Shown: positions 12,944 to 22,543, counted from the first letter of the stretch. The stretch is 64,000 nt of DNA from an uncultured Subdoligranulum sp. (GCA_900545545.1 UQZO01000006.1:1-64000), one strand, 5' to 3'. A program made the numbers and translations. Notes: generated by a model not told the origin, from the sequence alone.

Positions 12944-15718
12944 ATGATGAACAAAAAAGAAAAGCTCCGGCAGCAGGCCGGCAAGGTCGCCGCCTGTGCG
13001 GTGAACCGCGATGAAGAAAATCGCCGCCTTATGGAAGCAGCAGCCAATCCGGTGCCTGAAGTACTGAAAAACCTGGGCACGACACTTTGCGGTCTGTCGC
13101 CGGAACAGGTGACGGAAAGCCGCAGTCATTTCGGCACCAATAAGGTTACGCGCCAAAAGCAAAAGGCCCTGCCGCAGCGTCTGGCCGAAGCCTTTATCAA
13201 TCCGTTTACGGCAATTCTGTTTTGCCTGGCGGTGGTTTCCACAATTACCGATATGGTGTTGCCATACTGGGAACTGTTCGGTAATTCCCGGGAAGATTTT
13301 GACTGCCTGACGGTAGTGATCATCCTGACAATGGTGCTGATCTCCGGGATACTGCGTTTTGTGCAGGAGTCCCGCAGCGGCAATGCGGCGGAAAAGCTGC
13401 TTGCTATGATCACCACAACGTGTACGGTTACCCGGCGGGGAGAAGAAAAAGAGGAGATTCCGCTGGACGAAGTGGTCGTGGGCGATCTTGTCCATCTTTC
13501 GGCAGGTGATATGATTCCGGCGGATTTGCGGATTCTGGAAGCCAAAGACCTGTTTGTCAGTCAGTCCAGCCTGACAGGGGAGAGCGAACCGGTGGAGAAG
13601 ACACCAGCTGTCTGCACCGAGCGACAGGAAGCGGTCACAGAGGCTTCCAATCTCGCCTTTATGGGCAGCAATGTGATTTCCGGCAGTGCCCTCGGCGTAG
13701 TTGTGGCAGTGGGCGATCATACGCTGTTCGGCTCCATGGCATCTTCCGTGGCGCAGGAGGCGGTGGAAACCAGCTTTACCCGCGGGGTCAATGCGGTGTC
13801 CTGGGTGCTCATCCGTTTTATGATGGTAATGGTTCCGCTTGTATTCATCATCAATGGATTGACAAAAGGGGACTGGCTGTCCGCATTTCTGTTTGGCATT
13901 TCCATTGCCGTCGGCCTCACGCCGGAAATGCTGCCCATGATTGTGACGACTTGCCTGGCCAAAGGCGCCGTTTCCATGAGCAAAGAAAAAACCATCGTCA
14001 AAAATCTCAATTCCATCCAGAGCTTCGGCGCAATGGATATCCTGTGTACCGATAAGACCGGTACCCTGACGCAGGATCAGGTGGTGCTGGAATACCATAT
14101 GGATGTGTTGGGCAGGGATGATCTCCGTGTGCTGCGCCACGCTTATCTGAACAGCTATTTCCAGACCGGCTACAAGAACCTGATGGACCTGGCCATCATC
14201 CGCAAAACCGAGGAAGAGGAAGCGCGGGACGCACGCCTTCTGGATCTTTCCGAGGCGTATGTCAAAGTGGATGAAATTCCTTTTGATTTTGCGCGCCGCC
14301 GCCTGACCACCGTGGTGCGGGACAAGAACGGAAAGACGCAGATGGTTACCAAAGGGGCGGTTGAGGAGATGCTGTCTGTCTGTGCGTATGTGGAGTATGA
14401 TGGCCGTGTGGAACCGTTGACAGAAGCACTGAAAGCGAAAATCTTCGAGACGGTGGATGGCCTGAATGAGAAGGGATTCCGGGTATTGGCTATTGCCCAA
14501 AAGAGCGACCCCGCCCCGGCAGGAAGGTTTAGTGCGCAGGAAGAACGGGATATGGTACTGATGGGGTACCTTGCGTTTCTTGATCCTCCCAAAGAAACGA
14601 CTGCATCTGCCATCCGGGCGCTGAAAGAACATGGAGTGACCACCAAGATCCTGACCGGCGACAATGACAAAGTTACCCGTACCATCTGCGCACAGGTTGG
14701 CTTGCGGGTACGCAATATGCTGTTGGGCACGGACCTTGAGCAAATGAGTGATGCGGAGCTGGCAAAAGCCGCCCAGACAACCGACGTTTTTGCCAAGCTG
14801 ACCCCGGACCAGAAAGCACGTGTCGTTTCGGTTTTGCGGCAATCCGGTCACACTGTCGGATTTATGGGAGATGGTATCAACGATGCGGCTGCGATGAAGG
14901 CCGCCGATATTGGCATCTCGGTGGATACGGCGGTGGACGTTGCCAAAGAGAGTGCGGATATCATTCTGCTGGAAAAAGACCTTATGGTGCTGGAAAAGGG
15001 AATTCTGGAAGGCCGTAAGACGTATGCCAATATGATCAAGTATATCAAGATGACGGCCTCCTCCAATTTTGGCAACATGTTTTCCGTGCTGGCAGCCTCG
15101 GCATTGCTGCCTTTCCTGCCGATGATGAGCGTGCATCTGATCGTGCTCAACCTGATTTATGATCTTTCCTGCACGGCTATTCCCTGGGATAACGTTGATG
15201 AGGAATTCCTGCGTGTGCCGCGTAAATGGGATGCTTCTTCGGTAGGAAGCTTTATGATATGGCTTGGCCCCACAAGTTCCATTTTTGATTTTACTACCTA
15301 CATTTTTATGTACTTTGTGTTTTGCCCCCTGTTTGTGTCGGGTGGGGTACTGTATAACGACCTCGCCAATCATTTCAGCGGGGCGGAGCTGCTGCGGATG
15401 CAGACAAGCTATGCGGCCATGTTCCAGGCCGGTTGGTTTGTAGAGTCCATGTGGAGCCAGACGTTGGTTATCCATATGATCCGCACGCCCAAGATTCCCT
15501 TCATCCAGAGCCATGCTTCGGCACCGCTGACGCTGCTGACCTGCACCGGAATTGCTGTACTTACAGTGATTCCTTTTACACCGCTGGGGGTGATGCTGGG
15601 CTTCGTAGCTCTGCCGCTGCAGTACTTTGCCTATCTGATTCCTTGCATTTTACTGTACATGGTGCTGGCAACCAGCCTCAAAAAGGCGTATATTCGGCAT
15701 TACGGGGAACTGTTGTAA
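12944..15718 (+). CDS. mgtA: MgtA-type P-type Mg2+ ATPase
   Basis: 924 aa, ATG at 12944 after AGGAGG (12933-12938). A canonical P3B P-ATPase: N-terminal actuator region with LTGESEP, DKTGTLTQD with phosphorylated Asp370, KGAVEE in the nucleotide domain, MGDGINDAAAM hinge, the TASSNFGNMFSVLAAS signature and C-terminal helices. Length fits MgtA (about 900). Imports Mg2+ at the plasma membrane. Compared with the upstream copy it keeps the standard hinge and carries the M-box-like leader, so it is probably the main inducible transporter. A small membrane protein gene follows after 15 bases. Confidence 0.9.
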   Translation: MMNKKEKLRQQAGKVAACAVNRDEENRRLMEAAANPVPEVLKNLGTTLCGLSPEQVTESRSHFGTNKVTRQKQKALPQRLAEAFINPFTAILFCLAVVSTITDMVLPYWELFGNSREDFDCLTVVIILTMVLISGILRFVQESRSGNAAEKLLAMITTTCTVTRRGEEKEEIPLDEVVVGDLVHLSAGDMIPADLRILEAKDLFVSQSSLTGESEPVEKTPAVCTERQEAVTEASNLAFMGSNVISGSALGVVVAVGDHTLFGSMASSVAQEAVETSFTRGVNAVSWVLIRFMMVMVPLVFIINGLTKGDWLSAFLFGISIAVGLTPEMLPMIVTTCLAKGAVSMSKEKTIVKNLNSIQSFGAMDILCTDKTGTLTQDQVVLEYHMDVLGRDDLRVLRHAYLNSYFQTGYKNLMDLAIIRKTEEEEARDARLLDLSEAYVKVDEIPFDFARRRLTTVVRDKNGKTQMVTKGAVEEMLSVCAYVEYDGRVEPLTEALKAKIFETVDGLNEKGFRVLAIAQKSDPAPAGRFSAQEERDMVLMGYLAFLDPPKETTASAIRALKEHGVTTKILTGDNDKVTRTICAQVGLRVRNMLLGTDLEQMSDAELAKAAQTTDVFAKLTPDQKARVVSVLRQSGHTVGFMGDGINDAAAMKAADIGISVDTAVDVAKESADIILLEKDLMVLEKGILEGRKTYANMIKYIKMTASSNFGNMFSVLAASALLPFLPMMSVHLIVLNLIYDLSCTAIPWDNVDEEFLRVPRKWDASSVGSFMIWLGPTSSIFDFTTYIFMYFVFCPLFVSGGVLYNDLANHFSGAELLRMQTSYAAMFQAGWFVESMWSQTLVIHMIRTPKIPFIQSHASAPLTLLTCTGIAVLTVIPFTPLGVMLGFVALPLQYFAYLIPCILLYMVLATSLKKAYIRHYGELL

Positions 15719-15733
15719 AAGGAGGCGTAGAAT

Positions 15734-15931
15734 ATGACCTGGACAAAGCTGTGGTTTTGCCTGTTTGGTACCGATACTTTTTGCAGCCTGAATCTTGGCT
15801 TTTGGATTGCGCTGGCAGCAGTTATTTTGCTGGTTGCGGCAATGAATGCTGTTTTCTGGGCAATGAAACCCAACTATAGCCTTCAAAAGGGAAGGAAAGA
15901 ATCCGAAAGCAAACCGAATGCCAGAGACTAA
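15734..15931 (+). CDS. Small membrane protein in the mgtA operon
   Basis: 65 aa, ATG with AAAAGGAGG about 9 bases upstream. A single hydrophobic helix at residues about 20-44 is followed by a polar, basic-then-acidic tail (KGRKESESK). It is too short for any enzyme. Its position right after the ATPase, ahead of the terminator, recalls small partner proteins of transporters such as KdpF, MgtS or MgtR in enterobacteria, but there is no sequence match I can point to. Possibly a stabiliser or regulator of the pump. Confidence 0.6.
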   Translation: MTWTKLWFCLFGTDTFCSLNLGFWIALAAVILLVAAMNAVFWAMKPNYSLQKGRKESESKPNARD

Positions 15932-15974
15932 GCACGAATGTTCTGTATGGCTGATTGGCATGTAGAAGAATAGA

Positions 15975-16015
15975 AAAGAGAGCCCGAGGACGATACCGTC
16001 AAGGGCTCTCTTTTT
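15975..16015 (+). terminator. Terminator of the second mgtA operon
   Basis: AGAGAGCCC and GGGCTCTCT flank an 18-base loop, followed by TTTTT. Confidence 0.8.
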
Positions 16016-16042
16016 GATTATTTGCTAGAGAAGTAACAATGC

Positions 16043-16078
16043 AAAAGACCTCACAGAATTCTATCTGTGAGGTCTTTT
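16043..16078 (-). terminator. Terminator of tRNA-Tyr (works both ways)
   Basis: AAAAGACCTCACAG (16043-16056) pairs with CTGTGAGGTCTTTT (16065-16078). Located just after the tRNA 3' end on the minus strand. Confidence 0.8.
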
Positions 16079-16080
16079 GT

Positions 16081-16165
16081 TGGTGGGAGCTGGTGGATTC
16101 GAACCACCGAAGCATTAAGCAGCAGATTTACAGTCTGTCCCCATTGGCCACTCGGGAAAGCTCCC
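16081..16165 (-). tRNA. tRNA-Tyr (anticodon GTA)
   Basis: On the minus strand the sequence starts GGGAGCT and ends AGCTCCC, discriminator A and an encoded CCA (16081-16083). The anticodon arm is CAGAC TGTAAA TCTG-like with GTA, a long class II variable arm follows, and the T-arm reads GGTGG TTCGAAT CCACC. All arms pair. Confidence 0.95.
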
Positions 16166-16204
16166 TTATCTAGTTGTCTGCGCTCGACTTCCGAGTGCTT
16201 GATT

Positions 16205-16233
16205 ATTATAGCAAAGGAGTTTGGAAAATGCAA
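16205..16233 (-). promoter_or_regulatory. Promoter of tRNA-Tyr
   Basis: Minus strand TTGCAT (16233-16228), 17 bases, TATAAT (16210-16205), with TGC before the -10 (extended -10). It starts transcription about 35 bases before the mature tRNA. Confidence 0.7.
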
Positions 16234-16239
16234 GCCTTT

Positions 16240-16579
16240 TTTTGGATTTTTTTTGATTTTTTTGAAAAAATCTTATAATTGATGCAGCTGCGATGAATTT
16301 TCTTTTGGGATAGGGGAGCAAAAACCGTTACAAGGGGACGTTGATCGTAAAATTGAAGGGAATGGACTATTTCAGGTGGATGGGATCGCGGGAAAATGCT
16401 GTTATCTTGCATTTCGGCGTACAATCCGCTATAATAAATAAGCTGTTAGGGAAATGTAGGCTGATATTCAGTCTTGGCAAAATTTCTGCCGCAGGCCAGA
16501 TTGGTGGTAGTTTAAGGTTACGCTACAACAATCACCTTGAAGAAAAAAGTGATTGTCAAAAACAAAATGAAATTTATCT
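16240..16579. other. Gap between the two tRNA genes
   Basis: No ORF with a ribosome site, no hairpin followed by T, and no clear repeat. The tRNA-Arg promoter should lie in its last 60 bases; TTGTCA near 16555 is a possible -35 but the -10 is unclear. Confidence 0.4.
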
Positions 16580-16656
16580 GTCTCTGTAGCTCAGTTGGAT
16601 AGAGCGACCGCCTCCTAAGCGGTAGGTCGGAGGTTCAAATCCTCTCAGGGACGCCA
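16580..16656 (+). tRNA. tRNA-Arg (anticodon CCT)
   Basis: GTCTCTG pairs with CAGGGAC in the acceptor stem (one G-U), the D-arm reads GCTC-AGTTGGATA-GAGC, the anticodon stem CCGCC/GGCGG-like encloses TCCTAA with CCT, and the T-arm GGAGG TTCAAAT CCTCT follows, with an encoded CCA (16654-16656). Confidence 0.95.
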
Positions 16657-16662
16657 CCCAAA

Positions 16663-16706
16663 AAAAGCCGGAAGGCCTTGATTCTACGAGGCTTTCCGGC
16701 TTTTTT
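16663..16706 (+). terminator. Terminator after tRNA-Arg
   Basis: AAAAGCCGGAAGGCCT (16663-16678) with AGGCTTTCCGGCTTTT (16689-16704) and further T. Also suitable on the minus strand for the gene ending at 16779. Confidence 0.85.
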
Positions 16707-16778
16707 GCTTTTCACTGTAATTATTACCCCCAATAACTGGAGGAAATTTTACCGTGCTGGGAGACCTGGGGGTGAGGC

Positions 16779-17894
16779 TTATTGCAAAACGCACGATTCT
16801 GCGTATTGACAAATTTTGGATGCGGCAAATTTATCAATCTGGTCCTGCTGGCTTTGTACCATTGCAGAGGCCTCTTCGTCATTGAACAAAAGCTCTGTGG
16901 CTTTTGCCAACGCTTCATCGGGGGTTCGGCAAAATGCGCTCATGCCGGTTGCCTGGAAAAACTCTGCATTGTAGGATTCACATCCGGGAATGGCAGCTGT
17001 ATGCAAAATCGGAATTCCGCACACGGCAGCTTCGGTGGAGGAAAGACCACCCGGTTTTGTGATGAACAGATCAGCCGCGTGCAGATATTGGGCCATGTCG
17101 TCCGTATAACCGACAACCGTGATGTTTTCAGCCGGATTGGAAGCCAGTGCATCATAGAGCTTCTGGTTGGTTCCACAGACGATAAGCAGCGCTACATCTT
17201 TCTGGCCGGAGAAGCCTTTGATCAGGGCGTCCATGGTATCTTTGATTGTTCCGCCGCCCATACTTCCGCCCGCAATCAGAATGTATTTTTTGTGCAAGTC
17301 AAGATGCAGCCGTTTTCGTACATCCTCTTTATTCTCGGTTTTTGAAAACGAATGATCCGTAGGGATTCCAAAGGGATGGATTTTTTCTTTCGGTATCCCA
17401 AGCTGTACATAGTTCTTTACGAGATCTTTTGCAGGCACGATGTAGGCATCGCATTCGGTTTCTTCGGTGAAGGGGATACAAACATAGTCTGTGGATACAA
17501 AGATAGTTTTGGGGAGTTCTATGTGACGGTCCTTCAAATTTGTAATAATCTCTGCAGCGTACAGGTGTGTCATGATAATGACATCATAGTGATGATTTGA
17601 CAGATAATTTTCCATGATAGGAATCATACGCCGGTTGACATAATAGACCGGTGACTTACAGGGCAACTTTCTATACATCTGCCCGGCAGAGTAGACCGCT
17701 CCAAATAAGTGCGGCCTGTTTTGTACCATGGAAACATAGGTGCTGTCGATCTTTGCTGCGAGTTTTTGGCTATATAGAGTATAGGGATTGAGTATGGTGG
17801 TGCGGTGACCTCTCATGTGCATTTCTGCCGCAATGGCTTTCGCTGCGGAGTTATGTCCGCCGCCGGTTCCGCAAGATAGAATCAATGCATCCAT
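16779..17894 (-). CDS. MGDG-synthase/UgtP-like processive glycosyltransferase (GT28)
   Basis: 371 aa. ATG at 17894, 10 bases after GGAGG; an upstream GTG at 17900 is too close to that site. The N-terminal domain begins with SCGTGGGHNSAAKAI, the MGDG-synthase motif, and covers about residues 1-170; the C-terminal GT28 domain has the nucleotide-sugar motifs GGSMGGGT and TKPGGLSSTEA (about 290). These enzymes transfer glucose or galactose from UDP-sugar to diacylglycerol on the inner membrane face. The gene overlaps the upstream acyltransferase gene, so both belong to glycolipid and phospholipid synthesis. Confidence 0.85.
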   Translation of the reverse strand: MDALILSCGTGGGHNSAAKAIAAEMHMRGHRTTILNPYTLYSQKLAAKIDSTYVSMVQNRPHLFGAVYSAGQMYRKLPCKSPVYYVNRRMIPIMENYLSNHHYDVIIMTHLYAAEIITNLKDRHIELPKTIFVSTDYVCIPFTEETECDAYIVPAKDLVKNYVQLGIPKEKIHPFGIPTDHSFSKTENKEDVRKRLHLDLHKKYILIAGGSMGGGTIKDTMDALIKGFSGQKDVALLIVCGTNQKLYDALASNPAENITVVGYTDDMAQYLHAADLFITKPGGLSSTEAAVCGIPILHTAAIPGCESYNAEFFQATGMSAFCRTPDEALAKATELLFNDEEASAMVQSQQDQIDKFAASKICQYAESCVLQ

Positions 17895-18487
17895 AACCAC
17901 TTCACCTCCAGTTGTTCTTTCTTTTCTTTACTGGTCAGCAGCCGGAACAGAACAGCAAAAGATATGAGCAAAAATCCCATACAGATTTCCATCCGGTCTG
18001 CGATAAAAACCATACTGGCCAATGAACAGAAATAGGCTGCTATAGTACGGTAATAATGGGGAGAAATCCTAAGTACAACTGAAAAGGCTATAAAATAGAA
18101 ACCCAATATAGCCACAGGCTTCCAGAGCGGAAACAGTCCTAAAAGACATCCAAAAGTAACTGCAATGCCTTTTCCTCCGTGAAAATGATAATATACCGAA
18201 AAGGTATGCCCGATCACAGGGGCAGCAAGGACAAAAGCAAAGGCGCAAGGATCGGGCCTTGCATTTTCCAGGAACAAATGCACAGGGAGAAAACCCTTGA
18301 GCAAGTCACAAAGGAGCGTTAATACACCGCACCAAAACCCGCAGTGTTGAAATGCGTTGGCGGTACCGGGATTGTTGTCGTTGCTTATTTCCATCAGGTT
18401 TTTGTTGCAGAAAAGGCTGGAAAACACCTGTGCATACAGAACGCTTCCCGAAAGATATCCGGCCAGTATAAAAAATGCCGCGTGCAA
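17882..18487 (-). CDS. plsY: PlsY-like glycerol-3-phosphate acyltransferase
   Basis: About 201 aa if read from the TTG at 18487, which has GGAG 11 bases upstream; a longer frame from 18550 (222 aa) has no ribosome site. A polytopic membrane protein with PlsY motifs: GYLSGSVLYA (motif 1), NNPGTANAF (motif 2) and HGGKGIAVTFG (motif 3). PlsY moves the acyl group from acyl-phosphate to glycerol-3-phosphate to make lysophosphatidate. Motif 2 lacks the usual Gly-Ser before Asn. The last 13 bases overlap the glycosyltransferase start, indicating coupling. The substitution and the glycolipid neighbour leave open a specialised paralogue. Confidence 0.75.
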   Translation of the reverse strand: MHAAFFILAGYLSGSVLYAQVFSSLFCNKNLMEISNDNNPGTANAFQHCGFWCGVLTLLCDLLKGFLPVHLFLENARPDPCAFAFVLAAPVIGHTFSVYYHFHGGKGIAVTFGCLLGLFPLWKPVAILGFYFIAFSVVLRISPHYYRTIAAYFCSLASMVFIADRMEICMGFLLISFAVLFRLLTSKEKKEQLEVKWLWMH

Positions 18488-18874
18488 AACATATTCATCT
18501 CCAATCCAAACAAAACGATACCTCGTGCCATTGGCAGGTGTGCTGACCAATGCATTTTGGAATGTTCAAAAAACACCGGTAATGTCATTTTCCATGACGA
18601 CACCGCAAGGCACAAATTCATAGAGGGAAATCTTTATAGATCTAAGAGTGGCGGAACTATTTGATGGTACCTGTATTACCTTTATGCGATAGGTACAACC
18701 ATTATAGCACAACGTTTGTTTCGCTCACCGCATTCAGCGTATCGATGCAGGAGCGCAGGGGACATCATTATGAAAAAGGTCTCACTGTGAACGGACGTTA
18801 CCTGTTTCTCAAAAGAAACCACCAGAGACTTTTGGCATAAGCCTCTGGCGGTCTTTTTACAAAAGGGAAACCTT
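18488..18874. other. Gap between PlsY-like gene and ABC transporter gene
   Basis: A minus-strand extended -10 (TGCTATAAT, TATAAT at plus 18701-18706) about 215 bases upstream of the PlsY start probably drives the lipid operon; its -35 is weak. A two-way terminator lies at 18811-18857. Nothing else is supported. Confidence 0.45.
18811..18857 (-). terminator. Terminator of the ABC transporter gene
   Basis: ACCACCAGAG (18818-18827) and CTCTGGCGGT (18843-18852) form a 10-bp stem. The minus-strand continuation is TTTCTTTT; the plus strand also has five T. Confidence 0.75.
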
Positions 18875-21800
18875 TTACTCGGTTCTGAGTGCGGTTACGG
18901 GGTCACTCTTTGCAGCCTTTTTAGAAGGGATCATTCCGCCTAGAAGCGTTAGCAATACGCTTAAAGCAATCAATATTACTGCGCCGCTTACGGGCAGGAA
19001 GGCGGTAATCTCATTGGTGCTCGCCAGATGGTGAATCAAAGCGTTGCCGGGAATCAAAAGCAGCAAAGTGAGTCCAATTCCGATGAGGCCGGACGTCAAG
19101 CCGATGATAAACGTTTCGGCGTTAAACACCTGGGAAATATTCCGTTTGGAAGCGCCCATTGCACGAAGGATTCCAATTTCTTTCTTTCGCTCCAAGACAC
19201 TGATGTAGGTGATTACGCCGATCATGATGGAGGATACAACCAGGGAAATGGCCACAAAGGCGATCAATACATAACTGACCACATCCACAATATCCGTTAC
19301 GGAGGACATAAGCGTACCGACGGTATCTGTATAGGTAATGGCCTGGTCCTCCTTGCCTTCGGCTTCCATGCGATCGTTATATTCCTGAAGGACTTCCGTT
19401 ACCTGTTCTTTGCTTTCAAAGTCACGGGGATAGATACTGATGGCGCTGGGGCTTTCGAAATCCACATAGTCAAGGGAACTGAGATTGCTTTCGTAGGTGG
19501 CGCCCTGAGCAAGAGTCATGGATTGGAACAGTTCGGAAAGATCTTCGGCATCCATCTGAATGGAAAAAGCGTCTGCAAAATCTTCGGGATCAAACTGGAA
19601 AGCCTGCGCTAGATTTTCTCCCATGCCATTGACCGCTTCCTCCATGACGGATTGCATATTTTCGGCCACCTGCAGCATGACTTGCCCCATTACCTGTTCC
19701 AATGCGGGCTCGATGACCGAAGCAAGGCCGGATTGGAGAGAAGTTCCCAGGGAGTCCGCTAGGGAATTCCCTACAGTTTTCATATAGGTTTCCATTGTAG
19801 TGGCCAGTTGCTGCTGCAGCCCGGAGGCATCTACCATTGAAACGATACTTGCGCTCAAAACTTTCTGCGCTTGTTCTGAGCTCATATAATCAGCAAAATA
19901 GGAACCCATTTTCGACGGGTCCGGTAAACCGCCTGCGGCAGCATAGGCCTGATACCCGGTGGTCAGATCAGCTACCAGTTTTTCCAGCTGCTCTTGGGTG
20001 ATTTCAAAGTCCTCTGCAGCGGGAAAGGTGCTGTCTATCCAGTCTGTGATGATGGATTGCGCTCTTGAGGTGGCCAGATACTCAACCAGATAGGCCTGAA
20101 GCAGCGACTCCAGCTCTGTAGAAGAACCATCCTGACCTGTTTCGGGGGTACCTGGGGCGGGCAGAGAAACAAAGATCTCCGGGTGGTATTCTTTGCAGTA
20201 AGCCAGAAAGTCCGCCAATATAGTCTGAACCAGTTCCTCAACCTGCTGCTTGGTAGGGGCGGTAATTCCGTTAGCCTGCAAGATCGCCTCCAGGTTGTCT
20301 TTCAGAATCTGAGAACCTGCTTCGGTATGCAGGAAGTCGAGGAAGCTTTCTCCCAGTCCGGAATAGTCGGCCTCGGGGTGGGAATGAGTGTACTCCTTCC
20401 ATCCCGCTACAAGTTCGGTAATCAAGGTTTTCATGGAGTCTTCCGACACATGGAATTTTACACCCTGCATCAGCGTCGCCATATCCATCTGGGGGAAGGC
20501 GGGTAGGTTCAGCTGCAAGTCCTCCGGCTGAATCATACCGGAGAGATCCACTTCACCCAAATCAATGCTGCCCACGTTCAGACCATCGGGGGTCATCCCG
20601 GCGGTGCCGTTCAGGGCAAAGGCGCCTTCCAGGCTGCTGGTAATGTCCTGTTCATCAAAGGAAAACAGATCTTTCAGGGCATCTTCGTCAACATCTACCA
20701 GAGAATCCAGAGAAAAGTCGCTGGTTCCGCTCTCTTGGCCAAAGGGCTCGTTTGTAAAGACGTTGGTGTGGGCATCCGCAAGCTGGTCTTGTACAATTTT
20801 GCTGGAAGCGGCTTTTTCCGCCACGTGATGTGTCAGGGCGGGGGAATAGGCGATGCCTGACTGCATCATGGCGCTGCTGTCTGCCAGAGGCTGTACAATG
20901 CCCACAATGGTAAGGTCTTCGCCGTTTTCCACCAGACTGCGCATGTAGGCATCGTCGTCCCGTTTGTCACGCCAGACACCATATTCGCTGTCATATTCGT
21001 AGTAATCAGGGCTGCTGACCAGCTTGAAGGTGATCCCCAGAATATCGCTGTAATCGTAAGAGCCGATGTCATCCGGTGTGGTTACGTTTTCTTCCTGGAT
21101 AAACTGCTGGACCATGGTATCCAGTTCTACAGAATCCCGCAATCCAAGGGTATAGAGCATAAAATCGCTCATGCTGCCGCCGGGAGTCAGTACCAGCACA
21201 CATTCTGTATAGTCTTCCGGCCATCGCCCGGCTTTTACCTCATACTGGTCGCGGTAAAGGGCTTCATCTTCCGGCAGTTCATGAAAGACATCCGTTCCCA
21301 TCATCGTGGACATCATGCTGCTTGAGCTTGCGGAGGAGCCCAATCCCAATGCGGCGAAGGAACTGTCGGGGTTGACCTGGCGAACGCCATCGCCTTCCAG
21401 GCGGTAAATCTGCGGTTTGCAATCGTAGGTGTATTCTACTGCGGTAGTGTAATTTTCAATTCCGCTTTGCCCGCTTTCCAGATAGGCCTTTAAGGATTTC
21501 AAATCGTTGGAATTCATGGTGGAGAACAGATCCGTCACCATTTGAATCACTTCGACTTTTCCTTCTTCCTGATCGGCTCCTGCCGTATCGGCAAAGAGGG
21601 CGGAAGAATCAAAACCTGTGCGCTGGATCTGGAGCGGATACTCAGACAAGGTGTCCCGCTCTACGTTTTGGATATAAGTGTTTACGCCACTGGAAAGGGA
21701 AAGGATCAGCGCAATCCCGATGATGCCGATGGAACCTGCAAAGGCAGTCAGCAAAGTCCGGGCTTTTTTGGTCTTGAGATTATTGAAACTCAGGGAAAGC

Positions 21801-22543
21801 GCCGTAAAAAACGACATGGAGGCCTTGCCCATATTTTTATGCACCGCGGGGTGTTCTTCGGCAGGCATAAACGGGTCGGAATCCGAGCAGATTTTTCCAT
21901 CCCGCAAGGTTACGATCCGCGTGGCATATTGTTTGGCAAGCTCCGGATTGTGAGAAACCATCACGACCAACCGGTCTTTTGCTACGGCTTTGAGCAGGTC
22001 CATAACCTGCACACTGGTGGCGCTGTCCAGCGCGCCGGTGGGCTCATCGGCAAGCAGAATGTCCGGGTTGTTCACCAGGGCGCGGGCGATGGCTACACGT
22101 TGCATCTGTCCGCCGGACATCTGGTTCGGCTTTTTGTTCAGCTGATTGCCCAGCCCCACTTCCTCCAGGGCTTTTATGGCCCGTTGGCGCCGTTCGGATT
22201 TGCTTACCCCGGAAATTGTCAGTGCCAGTTCCACGTTCGCCAGCACAGTCTGATGGGGAATCAGGTTATAGCTCTGGAACACAAAACCGATCGTATGATT
22301 TCGGTAGGAATCCAAATCCCGATCATTGTACTTTTGCGTCGAAATGCCGTCGATAACCAGGTCGCCGGAGTCATAGCGATCCAGTCCGCCGATGACGTTC
22401 AAAAGTGTCGTTTTGCCGGAGCCGCTGGGGCCCAAAATGGCAACAAATTCATTGTCACGCAAATTCAAGGATACGTGGTCAAGCGCTTTCTGCACAAAAC
22501 CGTTTGTACGGTATTCCTTGCAGATGTCTTTGATCTGAAGCAT
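18875..22543 (-). CDS. ABC transporter fusion: ATPase plus FtsX/MacB-type permease with very large outer domain
   Basis: 1222 aa. ATG at 22543 with CAGGGAG 9 bases upstream; a frame extending to 22633 is not supported. Residues 1-230 are a LolD/MacB-type ATPase: Walker A GPSGSGKTT, Q-loop FQSYNLIP, signature MSGGQMQRVAIARAL, Walker B LLADEPTGALD. A first membrane helix at about 265-290 (SIGIIGIALILSLSSG) is followed by an extracellular region of roughly 750 residues rich in acidic and Gln/Ala helices. The FtsX permease core with three helices forms the last 150 residues. Mechanotransmission-type exporter, perhaps of peptides or lipids; the substrate is unknown. MacB itself is about 650 aa, so the outer domain is exceptionally large. 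Confidence 0.85.
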   Translation of the reverse strand: MLQIKDICKEYRTNGFVQKALDHVSLNLRDNEFVAILGPSGSGKTTLLNVIGGLDRYDSGDLVIDGISTQKYNDRDLDSYRNHTIGFVFQSYNLIPHQTVLANVELALTISGVSKSERRQRAIKALEEVGLGNQLNKKPNQMSGGQMQRVAIARALVNNPDILLADEPTGALDSATSVQVMDLLKAVAKDRLVVMVSHNPELAKQYATRIVTLRDGKICSDSDPFMPAEEHPAVHKNMGKASMSFFTALSLSFNNLKTKKARTLLTAFAGSIGIIGIALILSLSSGVNTYIQNVERDTLSEYPLQIQRTGFDSSALFADTAGADQEEGKVEVIQMVTDLFSTMNSNDLKSLKAYLESGQSGIENYTTAVEYTYDCKPQIYRLEGDGVRQVNPDSSFAALGLGSSASSSSMMSTMMGTDVFHELPEDEALYRDQYEVKAGRWPEDYTECVLVLTPGGSMSDFMLYTLGLRDSVELDTMVQQFIQEENVTTPDDIGSYDYSDILGITFKLVSSPDYYEYDSEYGVWRDKRDDDAYMRSLVENGEDLTIVGIVQPLADSSAMMQSGIAYSPALTHHVAEKAASSKIVQDQLADAHTNVFTNEPFGQESGTSDFSLDSLVDVDEDALKDLFSFDEQDITSSLEGAFALNGTAGMTPDGLNVGSIDLGEVDLSGMIQPEDLQLNLPAFPQMDMATLMQGVKFHVSEDSMKTLITELVAGWKEYTHSHPEADYSGLGESFLDFLHTEAGSQILKDNLEAILQANGITAPTKQQVEELVQTILADFLAYCKEYHPEIFVSLPAPGTPETGQDGSSTELESLLQAYLVEYLATSRAQSIITDWIDSTFPAAEDFEITQEQLEKLVADLTTGYQAYAAAGGLPDPSKMGSYFADYMSSEQAQKVLSASIVSMVDASGLQQQLATTMETYMKTVGNSLADSLGTSLQSGLASVIEPALEQVMGQVMLQVAENMQSVMEEAVNGMGENLAQAFQFDPEDFADAFSIQMDAEDLSELFQSMTLAQGATYESNLSSLDYVDFESPSAISIYPRDFESKEQVTEVLQEYNDRMEAEGKEDQAITYTDTVGTLMSSVTDIVDVVSYVLIAFVAISLVVSSIMIGVITYISVLERKKEIGILRAMGASKRNISQVFNAETFIIGLTSGLIGIGLTLLLLIPGNALIHHLASTNEITAFLPVSGAVILIALSVLLTLLGGMIPSKKAAKSDPVTALRTE

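Noticed and set aside
12638..15514. Very long open frame antisense to the second mgtA gene
   Set aside because: It mirrors the sense codon pattern of a GC-rich gene, has no ribosome site and no family resemblance; mgtA on the plus strand is certain.
16240..16579. Small ORF between the tRNA genes (16341-16589)
   Set aside because: It lacks a ribosome site and runs into tRNA-Arg.
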